Positions 25,201-33,762 of a stretch of DNA of 64,000 bases are shown here, in pieces. Positions within the stretch are counted from its first letter, which is position 1; the number at the start of each line of letters is the position of its first letter. The position numbers were made by a program, and so were the translations under genes. This DNA comes from CAWFQB01 sp965277875 (GTDB lineage: Bacteria > Armatimonadota > Chthonomonadetes > Chthonomonadales > Chthonomonadaceae), in NCBI GenBank assembly GCA_965277875.1, contig CBDIDV010000003.1, positions 1 to 64,000 of the forward strand, in the 5' to 3' direction. Under the pieces are notes generated by a model. That model ran no database searches and was not told the origin of the DNA. It saw only the letters and a program-made list of their open reading frames with translations.

Positions 25201-28200
25201 TGGTATGGAGCCAGCCGCTGCACACGGACGCGCAGGGCTACGCGCAAATCGCGTGGAAGGCAGATACATCGGGCTACTTCCGCGTGGCCTTTGAAACGCA
25301 GGACGCGGACACGACGGCAGCGGCAACTACACCCGGCTCCGGCCCCGGCGCGGCGAACATCAGTGACAAGGGCAGAGCCGGCAGCGGCGATGACCGTGTC
25401 GGCGGCGATACACTGGTGTGGGTGGACGGGCCGGAACTGCGCGCGCGCCGGTTTCTGTTTCAGGGCGTCACGCTGGCCGTGCAGAACCCTTATTATCAGG
25501 AGGGGCAGACCGCAAACGCCCTGATTGTCACGCCCGAACCCGGCTGTACCGTCCTGCTGACACGCGAAGTCGGCGGGCGGATACTGGATCGGCGCGTTGT
25601 GCGTGTGCCGGGCCGCAGCCTGCAAATCCCCGTCACGGTCACGGCGCGGGACGTGCCGAACGTGTTTGTGTCGGCCCTGATGATCCGGCACGGCGAGATG
25701 TTCGAGGCCGCGCAGGAATTGTTCGTGCCGCCCATTCGCCAGACGGCCCGCGTCACGGTCACGCCGGACAAGGCCAAATACGCGCCGGGAGAAAAGGCGC
25801 GGCTGCAAATCACGGCCCGCGACTATCTGGGCCGTCCGCTCAGGGCGGAAGTGAGCGTGGGCGTGTCGGATGCGGCCCTCGCGTACATCCAGAAGGACTA
25901 CGCGCCTGACATCCGCGCCTACTTCTATGGCGACCGCCGCGAGCAGAACATCCAGAACGAGGGTTCGCCGCAGACAACGTTCACCGCAATGTCTGAAGCT
26001 GTCGGCCCGATTACAACCTACCCACGCCACGCCCTGACGATGCCGAGGGGCATGGGACAAATACCTGCCGCGCTGCTCTCCGAAAACTACTTTGGGATGC
26101 AGGACGTGAGCGGCCTTACCTTGGATCAAGGATCGGTTCCCTCTGTCGTCTTTGAGTCTGATGGCAATTCCGAAATAGGAGCCGGCTCAATCCGACAATA
26201 CGGGAAAGTAATTGCCAACAGCGGGCAAAATAGAAGGGTAGCCGGACTTGGAGGTAGGGAAGTAAACGGGTTCATCGGCAACAATGATTACTATTACAAT
26301 GGCCCGCGGGGAGCGGTACATTCTTCGGCGGCACTGCCTGCGTCACCAGCCCGGATGCGCTTCCAGGTGCAGAGCGAGAGCAACGTAAATCTTGCATACA
26401 GCAGCCGTCTTGCGCTGAGATCGGACACGAAAGACAAGCAACTTTTCGCGCCGGTTGAACTGGCGTCGGCAACGGTACGGTCGGATTTTCGGGACACGGC
26501 GTTTTGGACTCCCAACGTGGTAACGGACGCGCAGGGACGGGCGAGCGTTACGGTGACGTGGCCGGACAATCTGACGCAGTGGCGGGCCAATGTGATCGGC
26601 AGTACGCAGATGGCGCAGGTCGGGGTGGGCGAGGCGCGCGTCACGACCAAAAAAGACCTGCTCGTACAACTGGAATCGCCGCGCTTTGTGGTGGAGCGGG
26701 ATGTCGTCACTTTGAGCGCGGTGGTTCACAACGACACATCTAGCGCGCAGCGCGTTCGTGTGCGGCTCGACCTGGACAATGCGGACGTGGTAGCGGAAGA
26801 CCTTGCCGCCGCGCCGGTTGCGCCTTCGGTTCGGCTCGCCGCTTATGGGAAAGAGGAGGAGAAGAGGCTTAGAGGCTTAGAGGGGAAGGAGGGGCAGGCG
26901 GCTTCCGACGTGGTGCAGGGTGGGGGACGACTGCGGGTGCGGACGAGTGAGACATGGGTGATGATCGCTTCGGGCGGGCAGCAGCGCGTGGACTGGCTGG
27001 CGCGTCCGCAGCATGAGGGCGTGATGCACGCGCGCATGACCGCGCAGTCGCCAACCGATGCGGACGCGGCGCAAACCCTTATTCCCGTCCTGGTGCATGG
27101 CGTGGAGCGTACAAATGTGCAAAGCGGCGTCCTGAAAACCGCATCCGGGGCGAATGTGACGATCACATTGCCCGCGCAGCGCAAGGCGGGCAGCAGTCAG
27201 CTTGTCGTCACGCTCAACCCCTCGCTTGCGGGCGTGATGCTGGACGCCCTGCCGTATCTGGCCGATTATCCGTATGGGTGCGTGGAGCAGACGCTGTCCC
27301 GCTTTGTGCCGTCCGTACTCGTGGCGCGTTCGCTCAAGGCGTCGGGCTACAATCTGGCCGACCTGGAATGGGCGGCGCGGCGGCATGGAAGCGTCAGGGC
27401 CGCGACCATCAAGCAGATGCAGACGCCGCCGATTGCCAACAGCGCGTACACGTACCCGAACGCGCCTACGGGACAGGCGGGCTTGTCGCATCAAGAAGTA
27501 GACGGGATCGGAGAACGCTGGCGAAATCCGATTTTCTCGCAAAGTGAACTGAACAAGATGGTGCGTGACGGGCTGGCGCGGCTGAAAGACATGCAGCACC
27601 CGGACGGCGGCTGGGGCTGGTGGAAGGATGACATCAGCGACACCTACATGACCACAAACGTGCTGTACGGCCTGCTCAGGGCGCAGGGCGCGGGCGTTGT
27701 CGTGGACGCGGATGAGAGAACAAATGGCCTGAAATACCTCCGCGCTCGCTATCTGGCAGAGACCGATTTGCAGCAGATGGCGTATCAGGCGCGCGTACTG
27801 GCCCTTGCGCCGACCGAGCGGGCCGCGATCCGCAACCGGGTCGCAAAGCGGCTGTACGCGCAGCGGGACAAGCTGAGCGCGTATGGCAAGGCGCTGCTGG
27901 CCCTCGCCCTGCACGATCTGGGCCAGAACGGGCAGGCCCGCGTCGTCCTGGACAATCTGGAAAACACCGTGCATCTGGACGCGGCGAACGGCACGGCGTA
28001 TTGGGACGACATCAATACGCAGTGGTGGCGCTGGTACAACAACAAGATCGAGACGAACGCCACGGTGCTGGAAGCATACACGGCTATCGCGCCCAATGCC
28101 GCCCTTCCCGCGCAGCTCGTCAAGTGGCTGGTCAACAATCGCCGGGGGGCAAGCTGGCACGATACGCGGGATACCGCGCTGACGGTCGGCGCGCTGGCCG

Positions 28201-28991
28201 AGTGGGCGCGCGTCCATAAGGAACTCAGCCCGGATTATACGCTGACCGTAGACCTGGGCGGGCGCATACGTCGCGTATATCACATCACGCATCAGAACGC
28301 GCTGTGGAACGATAACACGTTTGTCGTGCCGGACGCGTTTTTGCAGACGGGAGCGCAGACCCTGTCCATCATGCGGCAGGGAACCGGGACCTGCTACTAC
28401 ACGACCACGACACGCACCTTCTCGCAGGAAGAACCTATCGCGGCGACCGGCAATGAGATCCATGTCACGCGCCGCTACTTCCGCCTGATCGCCAATACGG
28501 CGACCGGAACGGAGGAACAGCGGCAGGGCAAGGAAGCAGCTAACAAGGGAGCTGGGAACAAGGAAACAGGGAACATGTCCGCAAGCGGGCGCCCGGAACA
28601 AGGCACAGAAGGAAAGATACTTGCCGAGGCGGTTTCTTCTTTGTCGTCTGCGCTGAACCCCTTTCTGACAGGACAGTACGAACTGCTGGAACAGGGCGGG
28701 GAGCAGGTGAATGGCGAGGAAACGATTCAGGGGCCGCATTATGATCGCGTGGAACTCAGGCCGGGGGAAATGCTGAACAGCGGCGATCTGCTGGAAGTGG
28801 AACTTGGCCTGGAGGCGCAGAACGATTATGATTATGTGCTGTTCGAGGATATGAAACCCGCCGGATGCGAGCCGGTCGAACTGCGGAGCGGCGAGCATCA
28901 GGGTCTGGGTGTATATTCCAACATGGAACTGCGCGATGAAAAAGTGGCGTTCTTCTTGACTTCGCTGGGGCAGGGGCGGCACGTCCTTTGA
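22290..28991 (+). CDS. Bacterial alpha-2-macroglobulin with thioester motif
   Basis: 2,233-residue protease-trap protein. Signal or membrane helix at residues 17-35 (VMLGAGIVLGAAVRQAGA), then a TPR-like helical region (to about 350), MG domains, the bait/A2M_N_2 region (GYTTTDRAVYRPRQTVQFRQ near 650), the A2M domain (DTAFWTPNVVTDAQGRASVTVTWPDN near 1,400) and the thioester motif YPYGCVEQTLSRF with Cys1664 and Gln1667, followed by the alpha-helical TED region (WGWWKDDISDTYMTTNVLYGLL). Bacterial A2Ms trap invading proteases in the periplasm. The usual partner pbpC is absent here; a D,D-dipeptidase gene lies upstream. Low-complexity inserts near residues 1,520 and 2,090, and a C-terminus ending soon after GVYSNMELRDEKVAFFL, are unusual. 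Confidence 0.92.
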   Translation: MRVPRLNRIGERTICRVMLGAGIVLGAAVRQAGAAVQPPTLADADKRWNQHSYARALTEYAALQKAGIIPAARREEIAYRVAVLPGKTGQWDRALRDGLGFVQAHRGTIWEARGLYWLGRLYLSVPHQGWRVGGRTFRGANVPKSEGDDKPVSIDVTVRDQRNALDALEAAHILYARQTGGANGAAGSSAHSEQTQLDFDLIHVLQQDTSFPEWAQKMAWLPPGDPSWRVDGTLPYDPQWPQPKKILYLHLCLIRYDTAYNKEERHSAALGHWSAALWMRQYQAQMRGWAVKYERGKPVRVPFPYQDLQPSEELGAINAAYPDDSLRDPSQILMAGWQAQDGDLRGAVSAYRRFVAWRPHSPWASDARAQIAALKSPSVAVSSLKAARPGHAPRLQVSYCNTSQIHFDAYRIDLPRLLAQRKDTRDNENWGQLDGLIGSDRTLLQQRARLLQYAKNVHDVKPIGKLPSLAARLASIGARRVAAWDIQTKNTGDLKPGSKNILAPLRAAGAYVIVASVPGQRYGLLVPISDLVLAQKRERGSSLFYVADAESGRPQTGVKIVTKLLWHKSRQDESRKSPVETWGARVTNTVSGTDGVTTVPLQYEPNADNTRVAAIAWTGQRFALIGPQYVDCAPNEGTPLPYKGYTTTDRAVYRPRQTVQFRQLLMRRDPGNATRRGELCPLAGRLARVYVNDPQGNVIFKQQLRCSAWGSVSGRFVLPDHAPLGEYSIDVTVPHEATDAGKKEKWDANEPLDNAGNRFRVEEYKKPEYEVTVTPGAERVRLGQTGRVKIHAAYYFGGPVAGAGVTYRVYRNVYAASYRFPEPYDYLYHTDDNRGSYDTNYRGGEVVAQGKARLDAKGDTFVTFETRADGPRWQNSDLSYTVEADVQDQSRRVISGTGALKATRHDVAVFLRFPHGYATQGDRVDVEVKTLNPSDQPVSVEGVARVYRQPNQPDTTGGEVPAVGLRPGETLVWSQPLHTDAQGYAQIAWKADTSGYFRVAFETQDADTTAAATTPGSGPGAANISDKGRAGSGDDRVGGDTLVWVDGPELRARRFLFQGVTLAVQNPYYQEGQTANALIVTPEPGCTVLLTREVGGRILDRRVVRVPGRSLQIPVTVTARDVPNVFVSALMIRHGEMFEAAQELFVPPIRQTARVTVTPDKAKYAPGEKARLQITARDYLGRPLRAEVSVGVSDAALAYIQKDYAPDIRAYFYGDRREQNIQNEGSPQTTFTAMSEAVGPITTYPRHALTMPRGMGQIPAALLSENYFGMQDVSGLTLDQGSVPSVVFESDGNSEIGAGSIRQYGKVIANSGQNRRVAGLGGREVNGFIGNNDYYYNGPRGAVHSSAALPASPARMRFQVQSESNVNLAYSSRLALRSDTKDKQLFAPVELASATVRSDFRDTAFWTPNVVTDAQGRASVTVTWPDNLTQWRANVIGSTQMAQVGVGEARVTTKKDLLVQLESPRFVVERDVVTLSAVVHNDTSSAQRVRVRLDLDNADVVAEDLAAAPVAPSVRLAAYGKEEEKRLRGLEGKEGQAASDVVQGGGRLRVRTSETWVMIASGGQQRVDWLARPQHEGVMHARMTAQSPTDADAAQTLIPVLVHGVERTNVQSGVLKTASGANVTITLPAQRKAGSSQLVVTLNPSLAGVMLDALPYLADYPYGCVEQTLSRFVPSVLVARSLKASGYNLADLEWAARRHGSVRAATIKQMQTPPIANSAYTYPNAPTGQAGLSHQEVDGIGERWRNPIFSQSELNKMVRDGLARLKDMQHPDGGWGWWKDDISDTYMTTNVLYGLLRAQGAGVVVDADERTNGLKYLRARYLAETDLQQMAYQARVLALAPTERAAIRNRVAKRLYAQRDKLSAYGKALLALALHDLGQNGQARVVLDNLENTVHLDAANGTAYWDDINTQWWRWYNNKIETNATVLEAYTAIAPNAALPAQLVKWLVNNRRGASWHDTRDTALTVGALAEWARVHKELSPDYTLTVDLGGRIRRVYHITHQNALWNDNTFVVPDAFLQTGAQTLSIMRQGTGTCYYTTTTRTFSQEEPIAATGNEIHVTRRYFRLIANTATGTEEQRQGKEAANKGAGNKETGNMSASGRPEQGTEGKILAEAVSSLSSALNPFLTGQYELLEQGGEQVNGEETIQGPHYDRVELRPGEMLNSGDLLEVELGLEAQNDYDYVLFEDMKPAGCEPVELRSGEHQGLGVYSNMELRDEKVAFFLTSLGQGRHVL

Positions 28992-29317
28992 CATTGTATA
29001 AGTGGCAAATAGCGACGATTCTCTGCGAATCGCGGCGTGTCGCGCTGATGGCGGTAAGTGCGCGCCGCGCCGAAATTTTGGAGGGGTATACCCCTCCAAA
29101 ATTTCGGTCTTTATCTGCTAACCTATGGCCCGTCTCATTTAAACACATTACATTATCGGACGTTTAACATTTCCACACGAAGTTATGTTGTTCGTTGGTT
29201 CCAATAGTGTCTCGCGGCAGTCGTTGTAGGCAAATACTTCCAATCTCTAATGCTTCATAGAGGCGGCTTCCGCCAAAATTATCAGCCGCTGCATCAGTGA
29301 TAAGGTATAACAAGAGT
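28992..29317. other. 326-bp gap with a 38-bp perfect palindrome
   Basis: Holds the small hairpin CGATTC-TCTGC-GAATCG (about 29014-29030) and the large palindrome 29070-29107. A weak promoter-like TTGTAG/18/TAATGC lies around 29224-29253, ahead of the ABC transporter gene. Confidence 0.5.
29070..29107. terminator. Spacerless 38-bp perfect palindrome
   Basis: CCGAAATTTTGGAGGGGTA followed directly by its reverse complement. It sits about 80 bases after the macroglobulin stop and is a probable terminator, with a T-rich but interrupted tail. A sibling with the same TTTTGGAGG/CCTCCAAAA core is at 37571-37606. Confidence 0.6.
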
Positions 29318-31057
29318 ATGTTAAAACGATTCTTCGCCTATTACCGTCCTCACCGCCGCCTGTTTATACTGGATTTCTCCTGTGCGGTCATATCGGGGCT
29401 GCTGGAACTGGCTTTTCCGCTTGCGGTAAAGGCGTTTGTGGATCGGCTGCTGCCCAGTCAGAACTGGGGGCTGATACTTGGCGCCTCTGCGGGACTGCTC
29501 GCCATTTACCTGCTCAATACAGGCTTGCAATATGTGGTCAACTATTGGGGGCATGTGCTGGGCATCGCCATCGAGACCGAGATGCGGCGCAAGATTTTCG
29601 ATCACCTGCAAAAGCTCTCGTTCCGATTTTTTGACAATCAGAAAACAGGGCGGCTCGTGGCCCGCGTTACCAAAGACCTGGAAGATGTGGGCGAGGTGGC
29701 GCATCACGGGCCGGAAGACGCCTTTATCGCCATCATGACGTTCCTCGGTTCGTTCCTGCTGATGTTTACGCTCAATGCCCGGCTTGCCCTGATTACCGGG
29801 CTTGTCGTGCCGCCAATGATGATGATTTCCACACGCTACGGCAGGGCCATGACGCAGACCATGCGGACGCTGTTCGGGCGCATCGGCGATTTCAATGCGC
29901 GCATCGAGGAGAACGTCGGCGGCATACGCGTCGTGCAGGCATTCGCCAATGAAGAACATGAAAAAGCCCTGTTCGCCGAGGACAATGCCCGCTACCGCGA
30001 AACCAAGCTGGACGCGTACCGCCTGATGTCCAAAAGCATGTCACTCAGTTACATGACCATGCGGATCGTGCAGTTGTTTGTGATGATCGTGGGCGCGTAT
30101 TTCGTGCTGCATGGCGATCTTTCGGTCGGCGGATTCATGGGCTTTCTGCTGCTCACCAATGTGTTTTTTCGTCCGGTCGAGAAGATCAACGCCGTGCTGG
30201 AAACCTACCCGAAAGGCATTGCGGGCTTCAAGCGCTATACGGAATTGATGGACACGATCCCCGACATCGCGGACGTGCCGGAAGCGGTTGACTGCGGGCA
30301 TCTGCGCGGCGCGATACGGTTCGAGGGCGTAAGTTTTGGCTACGACACGCACAAGAACGTGCTGACCGACATAGATCTAGAGGTTCAGCCCGGAGAAACA
30401 GTGGCTTTTGTCGGGCCGAGCGGCGCGGGCAAGACCACGATTTGCAGCCTTGTTCCCCGCTTTTACGAGGCCAATGCGGGACGAATCACGATTGACGGCA
30501 CGGACATACGGCAGATGACGCTGGCCTCCCTGCGCCGCAACATCGGCATCGTGCAGCAGGACGTGTTTCTTTTTGCCGGCACGATACGCGAAAACATCGC
30601 CTATGGACGCCTGGGCGCGAGCGATGACGAGATCCGAGAAGCGGCGTGGCGGGCCAGGCTGGAAGATATGATCGCGCGCCTGCCCGACGGTCTGGATACC
30701 GTGATCGGCGAGCGGGGCGTCAAACTCAGCGGCGGACAGAAGCAGCGGCTTGCGATTGCCCGCATGTTTCTCAAAAATCCGCCGATCCTGATATTGGATG
30801 AGGCGACAAGCGCCCTGGACACCGAAACTGAACGCGCTATCCAGTCGTCGCTCGCCGAACTCGCGCAGGGCCGCACCACGCTTGTGATCGCGCACCGTCT
30901 GGCGACCATTCAGAACGCCAACCGCATCATCGTCGTGGACGAAACCGGGGTTGCGGAGCAGGGGCGACATCAGGAACTGCTGGCCGTGGACGGCGTTTAC
31001 AGACGTCTGCACGAAGCGCAGTACCGCGCGCCGGAGTATGTCGGCCTCAACGTTTAG
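29318..31057 (+). CDS. ABC exporter, fused permease and ATPase (MsbA/LmrA type)
   Basis: 579 residues from the ATG at 29318. N-terminal transmembrane domain of about six helices (FILDFSCAVISGLLELAFPL at the start; QLFVMIVGAYFVLHGDLSV late), then the nucleotide-binding domain with Walker A GPSGAGKTT (about residue 365), Q-loop IGIVQQDVFLF, signature LSGGQKQRLAIARM, Walker B ILILDEATSALD and switch His in IAHRLATI. Half-transporters of this type dimerise and export lipids, peptides or drugs. Substrate unknown; it stands alone, ending near a palindromic terminator at 31108. Confidence 0.92.
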   Translation: MLKRFFAYYRPHRRLFILDFSCAVISGLLELAFPLAVKAFVDRLLPSQNWGLILGASAGLLAIYLLNTGLQYVVNYWGHVLGIAIETEMRRKIFDHLQKLSFRFFDNQKTGRLVARVTKDLEDVGEVAHHGPEDAFIAIMTFLGSFLLMFTLNARLALITGLVVPPMMMISTRYGRAMTQTMRTLFGRIGDFNARIEENVGGIRVVQAFANEEHEKALFAEDNARYRETKLDAYRLMSKSMSLSYMTMRIVQLFVMIVGAYFVLHGDLSVGGFMGFLLLTNVFFRPVEKINAVLETYPKGIAGFKRYTELMDTIPDIADVPEAVDCGHLRGAIRFEGVSFGYDTHKNVLTDIDLEVQPGETVAFVGPSGAGKTTICSLVPRFYEANAGRITIDGTDIRQMTLASLRRNIGIVQQDVFLFAGTIRENIAYGRLGASDDEIREAAWRARLEDMIARLPDGLDTVIGERGVKLSGGQKQRLAIARMFLKNPPILILDEATSALDTETERAIQSSLAELAQGRTTLVIAHRLATIQNANRIIVVDETGVAEQGRHQELLAVDGVYRRLHEAQYRAPEYVGLNV

Positions 31058-31107
31058 CAGCAACAGTAACAACATAACGCTTATCAAATGATTATCAATT
31101 CCTTGTA

Positions 31108-31137
31108 AACGGGGAGTACAGCGCTGTACTCCCCGTT
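31108..31137. terminator. Spacerless 30-bp perfect palindrome between convergent genes
   Basis: AACGGGGAGTACAGC directly followed by its reverse complement, between the ABC transporter stop (plus) and the beta-helix gene stop (minus). Probable bidirectional terminator; no T-tract on either side. Confidence 0.6.
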
Positions 31138-31183
31138 GGCACGTCCCATCTTTGCGATCTTGTCAGTTTGCGACCTTGTCAGG

Positions 31184-31990
31184 CTACGGCAGTGAAATCG
31201 GGGTTGTGATATTGCTGTCAGAGACGGTGTCGCCGGGCGCAAACGAGGTTATGGGGCTGAAGGCGTTGTTGAAGTAGGCGATGGAGTTGTCCCGGAAGAT
31301 ATTGCCTTTGGAGCCAAAGTTAAACGAAGCGCCATTGAGAAAGCGAGAGATATGGTTGTTATAAACCAGGTCGCCTTTGGGGCCGGGATCGGTATTGACG
31401 CCGCCCGGCAGGGGATTGTAGCAAATTCCCAAGAGGTTGTAGGATGCGTTGCTGCCGCCTGTGATGGTGTTCTCCGCCACACGGTTTCCACCGGACGCGC
31501 CGCCGCGCACAAAGATGCCGAGGTTCACGCTGGTGAGCGTGTTGCCTTTGATCTTGCTGCCGCGCACACCGACCAGCAGTATCCCTATTTCGGTCGGGCC
31601 ACCGGTGGGGGCCAGCCCTTCGCCAACGATCTGAAGATCCTCGACCGTGACGTTCTCCGCGTTGTTGAGGGAGACATTGACGTTGAAGGCGCCCACCTTG
31701 CCGTTGCTGATCTTGACACCCTTCTGACTGTTTACGAGGATGCCGTTGCCCGTGCCGGAGGCGCCGGTCGAAACCGTGTGGCCGCCCAGGTCAAGCGTAA
31801 CGCCGGAGGCGTTGATGGTGATGGCATCTCCACTGGCAACGACGATGTCGCGGCTCAGAAAGTAGACGCCGGGGCGCGTGATTACCAGGGCCGGGCTGCT
31901 CTGCGCCTGCGCAACCGCGCCAGGCGCGATAAAGATGGCAAGTGTAGCGATTGACTTCAAAATGCTGCGGCGGCTGATTGATAGGGACAT
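31184..31990 (-). CDS. Secreted right-handed beta-helix protein
   Basis: 268 residues with a Tat-like or Sec signal (ISRRSILKSIATLAIFIAPGAVAQAQ). The remainder is a parallel beta-helix repeat: successive rungs such as DAITINASGVTLDLGGHTVS, GILVNSQKGVKISNGKV, ENVTVEDLQIVG and GSKIKGNTLTSVNLGIFV. This fold occurs in pectate-lyase-like and surface proteins; no catalytic residues can be identified. The ribosome site AAAGGAAA follows a perfect 21-bp tandem duplication (32005-32046). It lies next to two other surface-protein genes. Confidence 0.8.
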   Translation of the reverse strand: MSLSISRRSILKSIATLAIFIAPGAVAQAQSSPALVITRPGVYFLSRDIVVASGDAITINASGVTLDLGGHTVSTGASGTGNGILVNSQKGVKISNGKVGAFNVNVSLNNAENVTVEDLQIVGEGLAPTGGPTEIGILLVGVRGSKIKGNTLTSVNLGIFVRGGASGGNRVAENTITGGSNASYNLLGICYNPLPGGVNTDPGPKGDLVYNNHISRFLNGASFNFGSKGNIFRDNSIAYFNNAFSPITSFAPGDTVSDSNITTPISLP

Positions 31991-32004
31991 GTCAGGGTTT
32001 CCTT

Positions 32005-32046
32005 TAACGCGATGCGATGAGAATGTAACGCGATGCGATGAGAATG
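32005..32046 (-). repeat. Perfect 2 x 21-bp tandem duplication in a leader
   Basis: TAACGCGATGCGATGAGAAT+G occurs twice with no mismatch. On the minus strand the second unit runs directly into the AAAGGAAA ribosome site of the beta-helix gene. Confidence 0.9.
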
Positions 32047-32094
32047 AGGCGATAGATCGTTCGGGCAGCGAATAGAAACGTATGGTTTAGGAGG

Positions 32095-32832
32095 CTAGTT
32101 CCGGCGGGTACGGCGCGCGCGCAGGACGACTAAGGGCAGGATGCCGGCAAGAAGCAGCGCTTCGGCTCCCGGTTCGGGAACGGTCGTGATGCTGAGGCGC
32201 GCTACGCTGCCCGAAAAGTTGCGTGACAAGGGAATATCGCCGATGCCGAGAATGCCGGGATGCGGCTCGGTGATGACCCCATGTTCCGGATCCTCCAGAT
32301 GGCCGCCGAGGCCGGGGACAAACTGCGCCAGCTCGTTGTTGACCTCGGTGCCGGCATCGTAGGAGCCAAGATCAAATACCCCGTTTCCCTGTGCGCCGAA
32401 CAGATTGAACTCCAGTCCCTGTGTGCCGGAAAAGCCGTCGTTTGTGTAGGCCAGCATCCAGGCGGAAGAGAGGAAAGGATGATCGGAGTCCGTAGTCAGA
32501 AAGTAGGTGGCGCTTGCGCCGGGAGCGAGGAGCGCGCTGCTCGCCAGCACGCTGCCGACGCTTCCGGGAGCCAGTGACAGATCGAGCGCGAGGGCGCTGT
32601 TATCGCCCTCTTCGGCGAGCTGCGTCAGGCCAAAAGAGGCCGCGTCGCCCACGTTCCAGAGGCTCTCTGTGCTGTCGTGTGTGGCGAACAGCGGTGGTGA
32701 GAAGGTCTGGCCGAGGGTCAGGTTGGTGAGGGTCAGCTGAAAGGTGCGTGTGTCGGCGCGGGCGGTGGCGACGCCCGCACAGGCGATGCCGACCAGCAGC
32801 GTAGCGATTGCGTTTCGCGGTCTCGATTTCAA
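32095..32832 (-). CDS. PEP-CTERM protein with spondin-type domain
   Basis: 245 residues. TTG start with GGAAGGA eight bases upstream. Signal peptide (ATLLVGIACAGVATARA). The central part resembles a bacterial spondin domain: LTLTNLTLGQTFSPPLFATH, FGLTQLAEEGDNSALA and a late HPGILGIGDIPL. The C-terminus is a PEP-CTERM sorting tag: VPEPGAEALLLAGILPLVVL followed by Arg-rich residues. Exosortase would cleave it and pass the protein to the surface or extracellular matrix. A 2 x 9-bp repeat (32848-32865) touches the ribosome site. Confidence 0.88.
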   Translation of the reverse strand: MKSRPRNAIATLLVGIACAGVATARADTRTFQLTLTNLTLGQTFSPPLFATHDSTESLWNVGDAASFGLTQLAEEGDNSALALDLSLAPGSVGSVLASSALLAPGASATYFLTTDSDHPFLSSAWMLAYTNDGFSGTQGLEFNLFGAQGNGVFDLGSYDAGTEVNNELAQFVPGLGGHLEDPEHGVITEPHPGILGIGDIPLSRNFSGSVARLSITTVPEPGAEALLLAGILPLVVLRARRTRRN

Positions 32833-32847
32833 TTACGATGTCCTTCC

Positions 32848-32865
32848 CATGTGCAGCATGTGCAG
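32848..32865 (-). repeat. 2 x 9-bp tandem duplication in a leader
   Basis: CATGTGCAG twice without mismatch, immediately upstream (minus strand) of the GGAAGGA ribosome site of the spondin-domain gene. Confidence 0.8.
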
Positions 32866-33002
32866 AATGACGGATCGGCGGCAATACTTTCCGCCGTGTT
32901 CGACGTGGTTCAATGGTTGGGATCGCAAAAAAGTTCGGGGAAAGAGTTGAGTCGGGGAAACTTTTTATAAGGGAGATGCAGTCCTTATGAAGGGGAACGA
33001 AC

Positions 33003-33046
33003 AACAGTTGAATAGCAGTTGAACAGCAGTTGAACAGCAGTTGAAC
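33003..33046 (+). repeat. 4 x 11-bp tandem repeat upstream of a pseudopilin gene
   Basis: Three perfect copies of AGCAGTTGAAC (33014-33046) preceded by one copy with two changes (33003-33013). The array ends 26 bases before the ATG at 33073. The 11-bp period is close to one helical turn. Confidence 0.9.
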
Positions 33047-33072
33047 AATGTTCAAGCCCTGAAGCGAGGCAA

Positions 33073-33750
33073 ATGAGATCTGATACCGATACATTGAGGT
33101 TAGGCTTCACGCTCATCGAGGTATTGCTCGCGCTGGCGATCATCGGGGCGTTGGCCGCAATTCTTCTGCCTGTACTGGCGCGTGGGCGGGCCGAGGCGCG
33201 CAAATCGAGCTGCCTCGCCAACGAGCGGCAGCTTGGGGTCGCGTTTCGCCTCTATCTCAGCGATTATGATGAACGGTGGCCGGATTACCGCTGCGATCCG
33301 AGCGCTGTCACGCTTGGTCCGGCGGGACGCCACGCGCTGTTCTGCCAGGGAATGAAGCCCAGCGAAATGTCCTTTACGGCCCTGCTGCGGCCCTACACGC
33401 GCTCCCATGAGATCACGCGCTGTCCGGCAGATGTGGATTGGCGGGCGGGCGGGCGCATAGAGACTTCCTACGAGTACAAGCTATGGCTGACCGATGGTAA
33501 GAGGCTTGCTGATGTTCCCTCCGATTCGCGGCTTGCGCTGTTGTGGGAGCAGTGGGGATACCATGTGGGGGACGGCCATGCTTCGGAGTATGATCGCAGC
33601 GCGGCCATGAACATCCTGTTTACGGACGGCCATACGAACTGGCATCGGCTGTCCGACGCGACGACAGCGCGTTATGGGTCCGGCCCCGATCTACATGGGC
33701 TGTTTCGTGAGGACGCGCCTGACGACGCACAGTACGGGGCAGACTTTTAA
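33073..33750 (+). CDS. Type II secretion/type IV pilus-like pseudopilin (DUF1559-type)
   Basis: 225 residues. After a short leader the prepilin cleavage site G-FTLIEVLLALAIIGALAA is visible (residues 11-29), with Glu at +5 of the mature protein; the rest is a soluble head with the armatimonad/planctomycete pattern SCLANERQLGVAFRLYLSDYDERWP, ITRCPADVD, and a C-terminal NILFTDGHTNWHRL. Such proteins are abundant minor pilins of unknown individual role. GCGAGG is the ribosome site. It stops 12 bases before the convergent anti-sigma gene. Confidence 0.9.
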   Translation: MRSDTDTLRLGFTLIEVLLALAIIGALAAILLPVLARGRAEARKSSCLANERQLGVAFRLYLSDYDERWPDYRCDPSAVTLGPAGRHALFCQGMKPSEMSFTALLRPYTRSHEITRCPADVDWRAGGRIETSYEYKLWLTDGKRLADVPSDSRLALLWEQWGYHVGDGHASEYDRSAAMNILFTDGHTNWHRLSDATTARYGSGPDLHGLFREDAPDDAQYGADF

Positions 33751-33762
33751 GACCGCTGCTCT

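Noticed and set aside
24018..26129. 703-residue minus-strand open frame inside the macroglobulin gene (also 26877-29099 and 5787-7580)
   Set aside because: Antisense to well-supported proteins; His/Arg-rich composition and lack of motifs are typical of shadow frames in GC-rich DNA.
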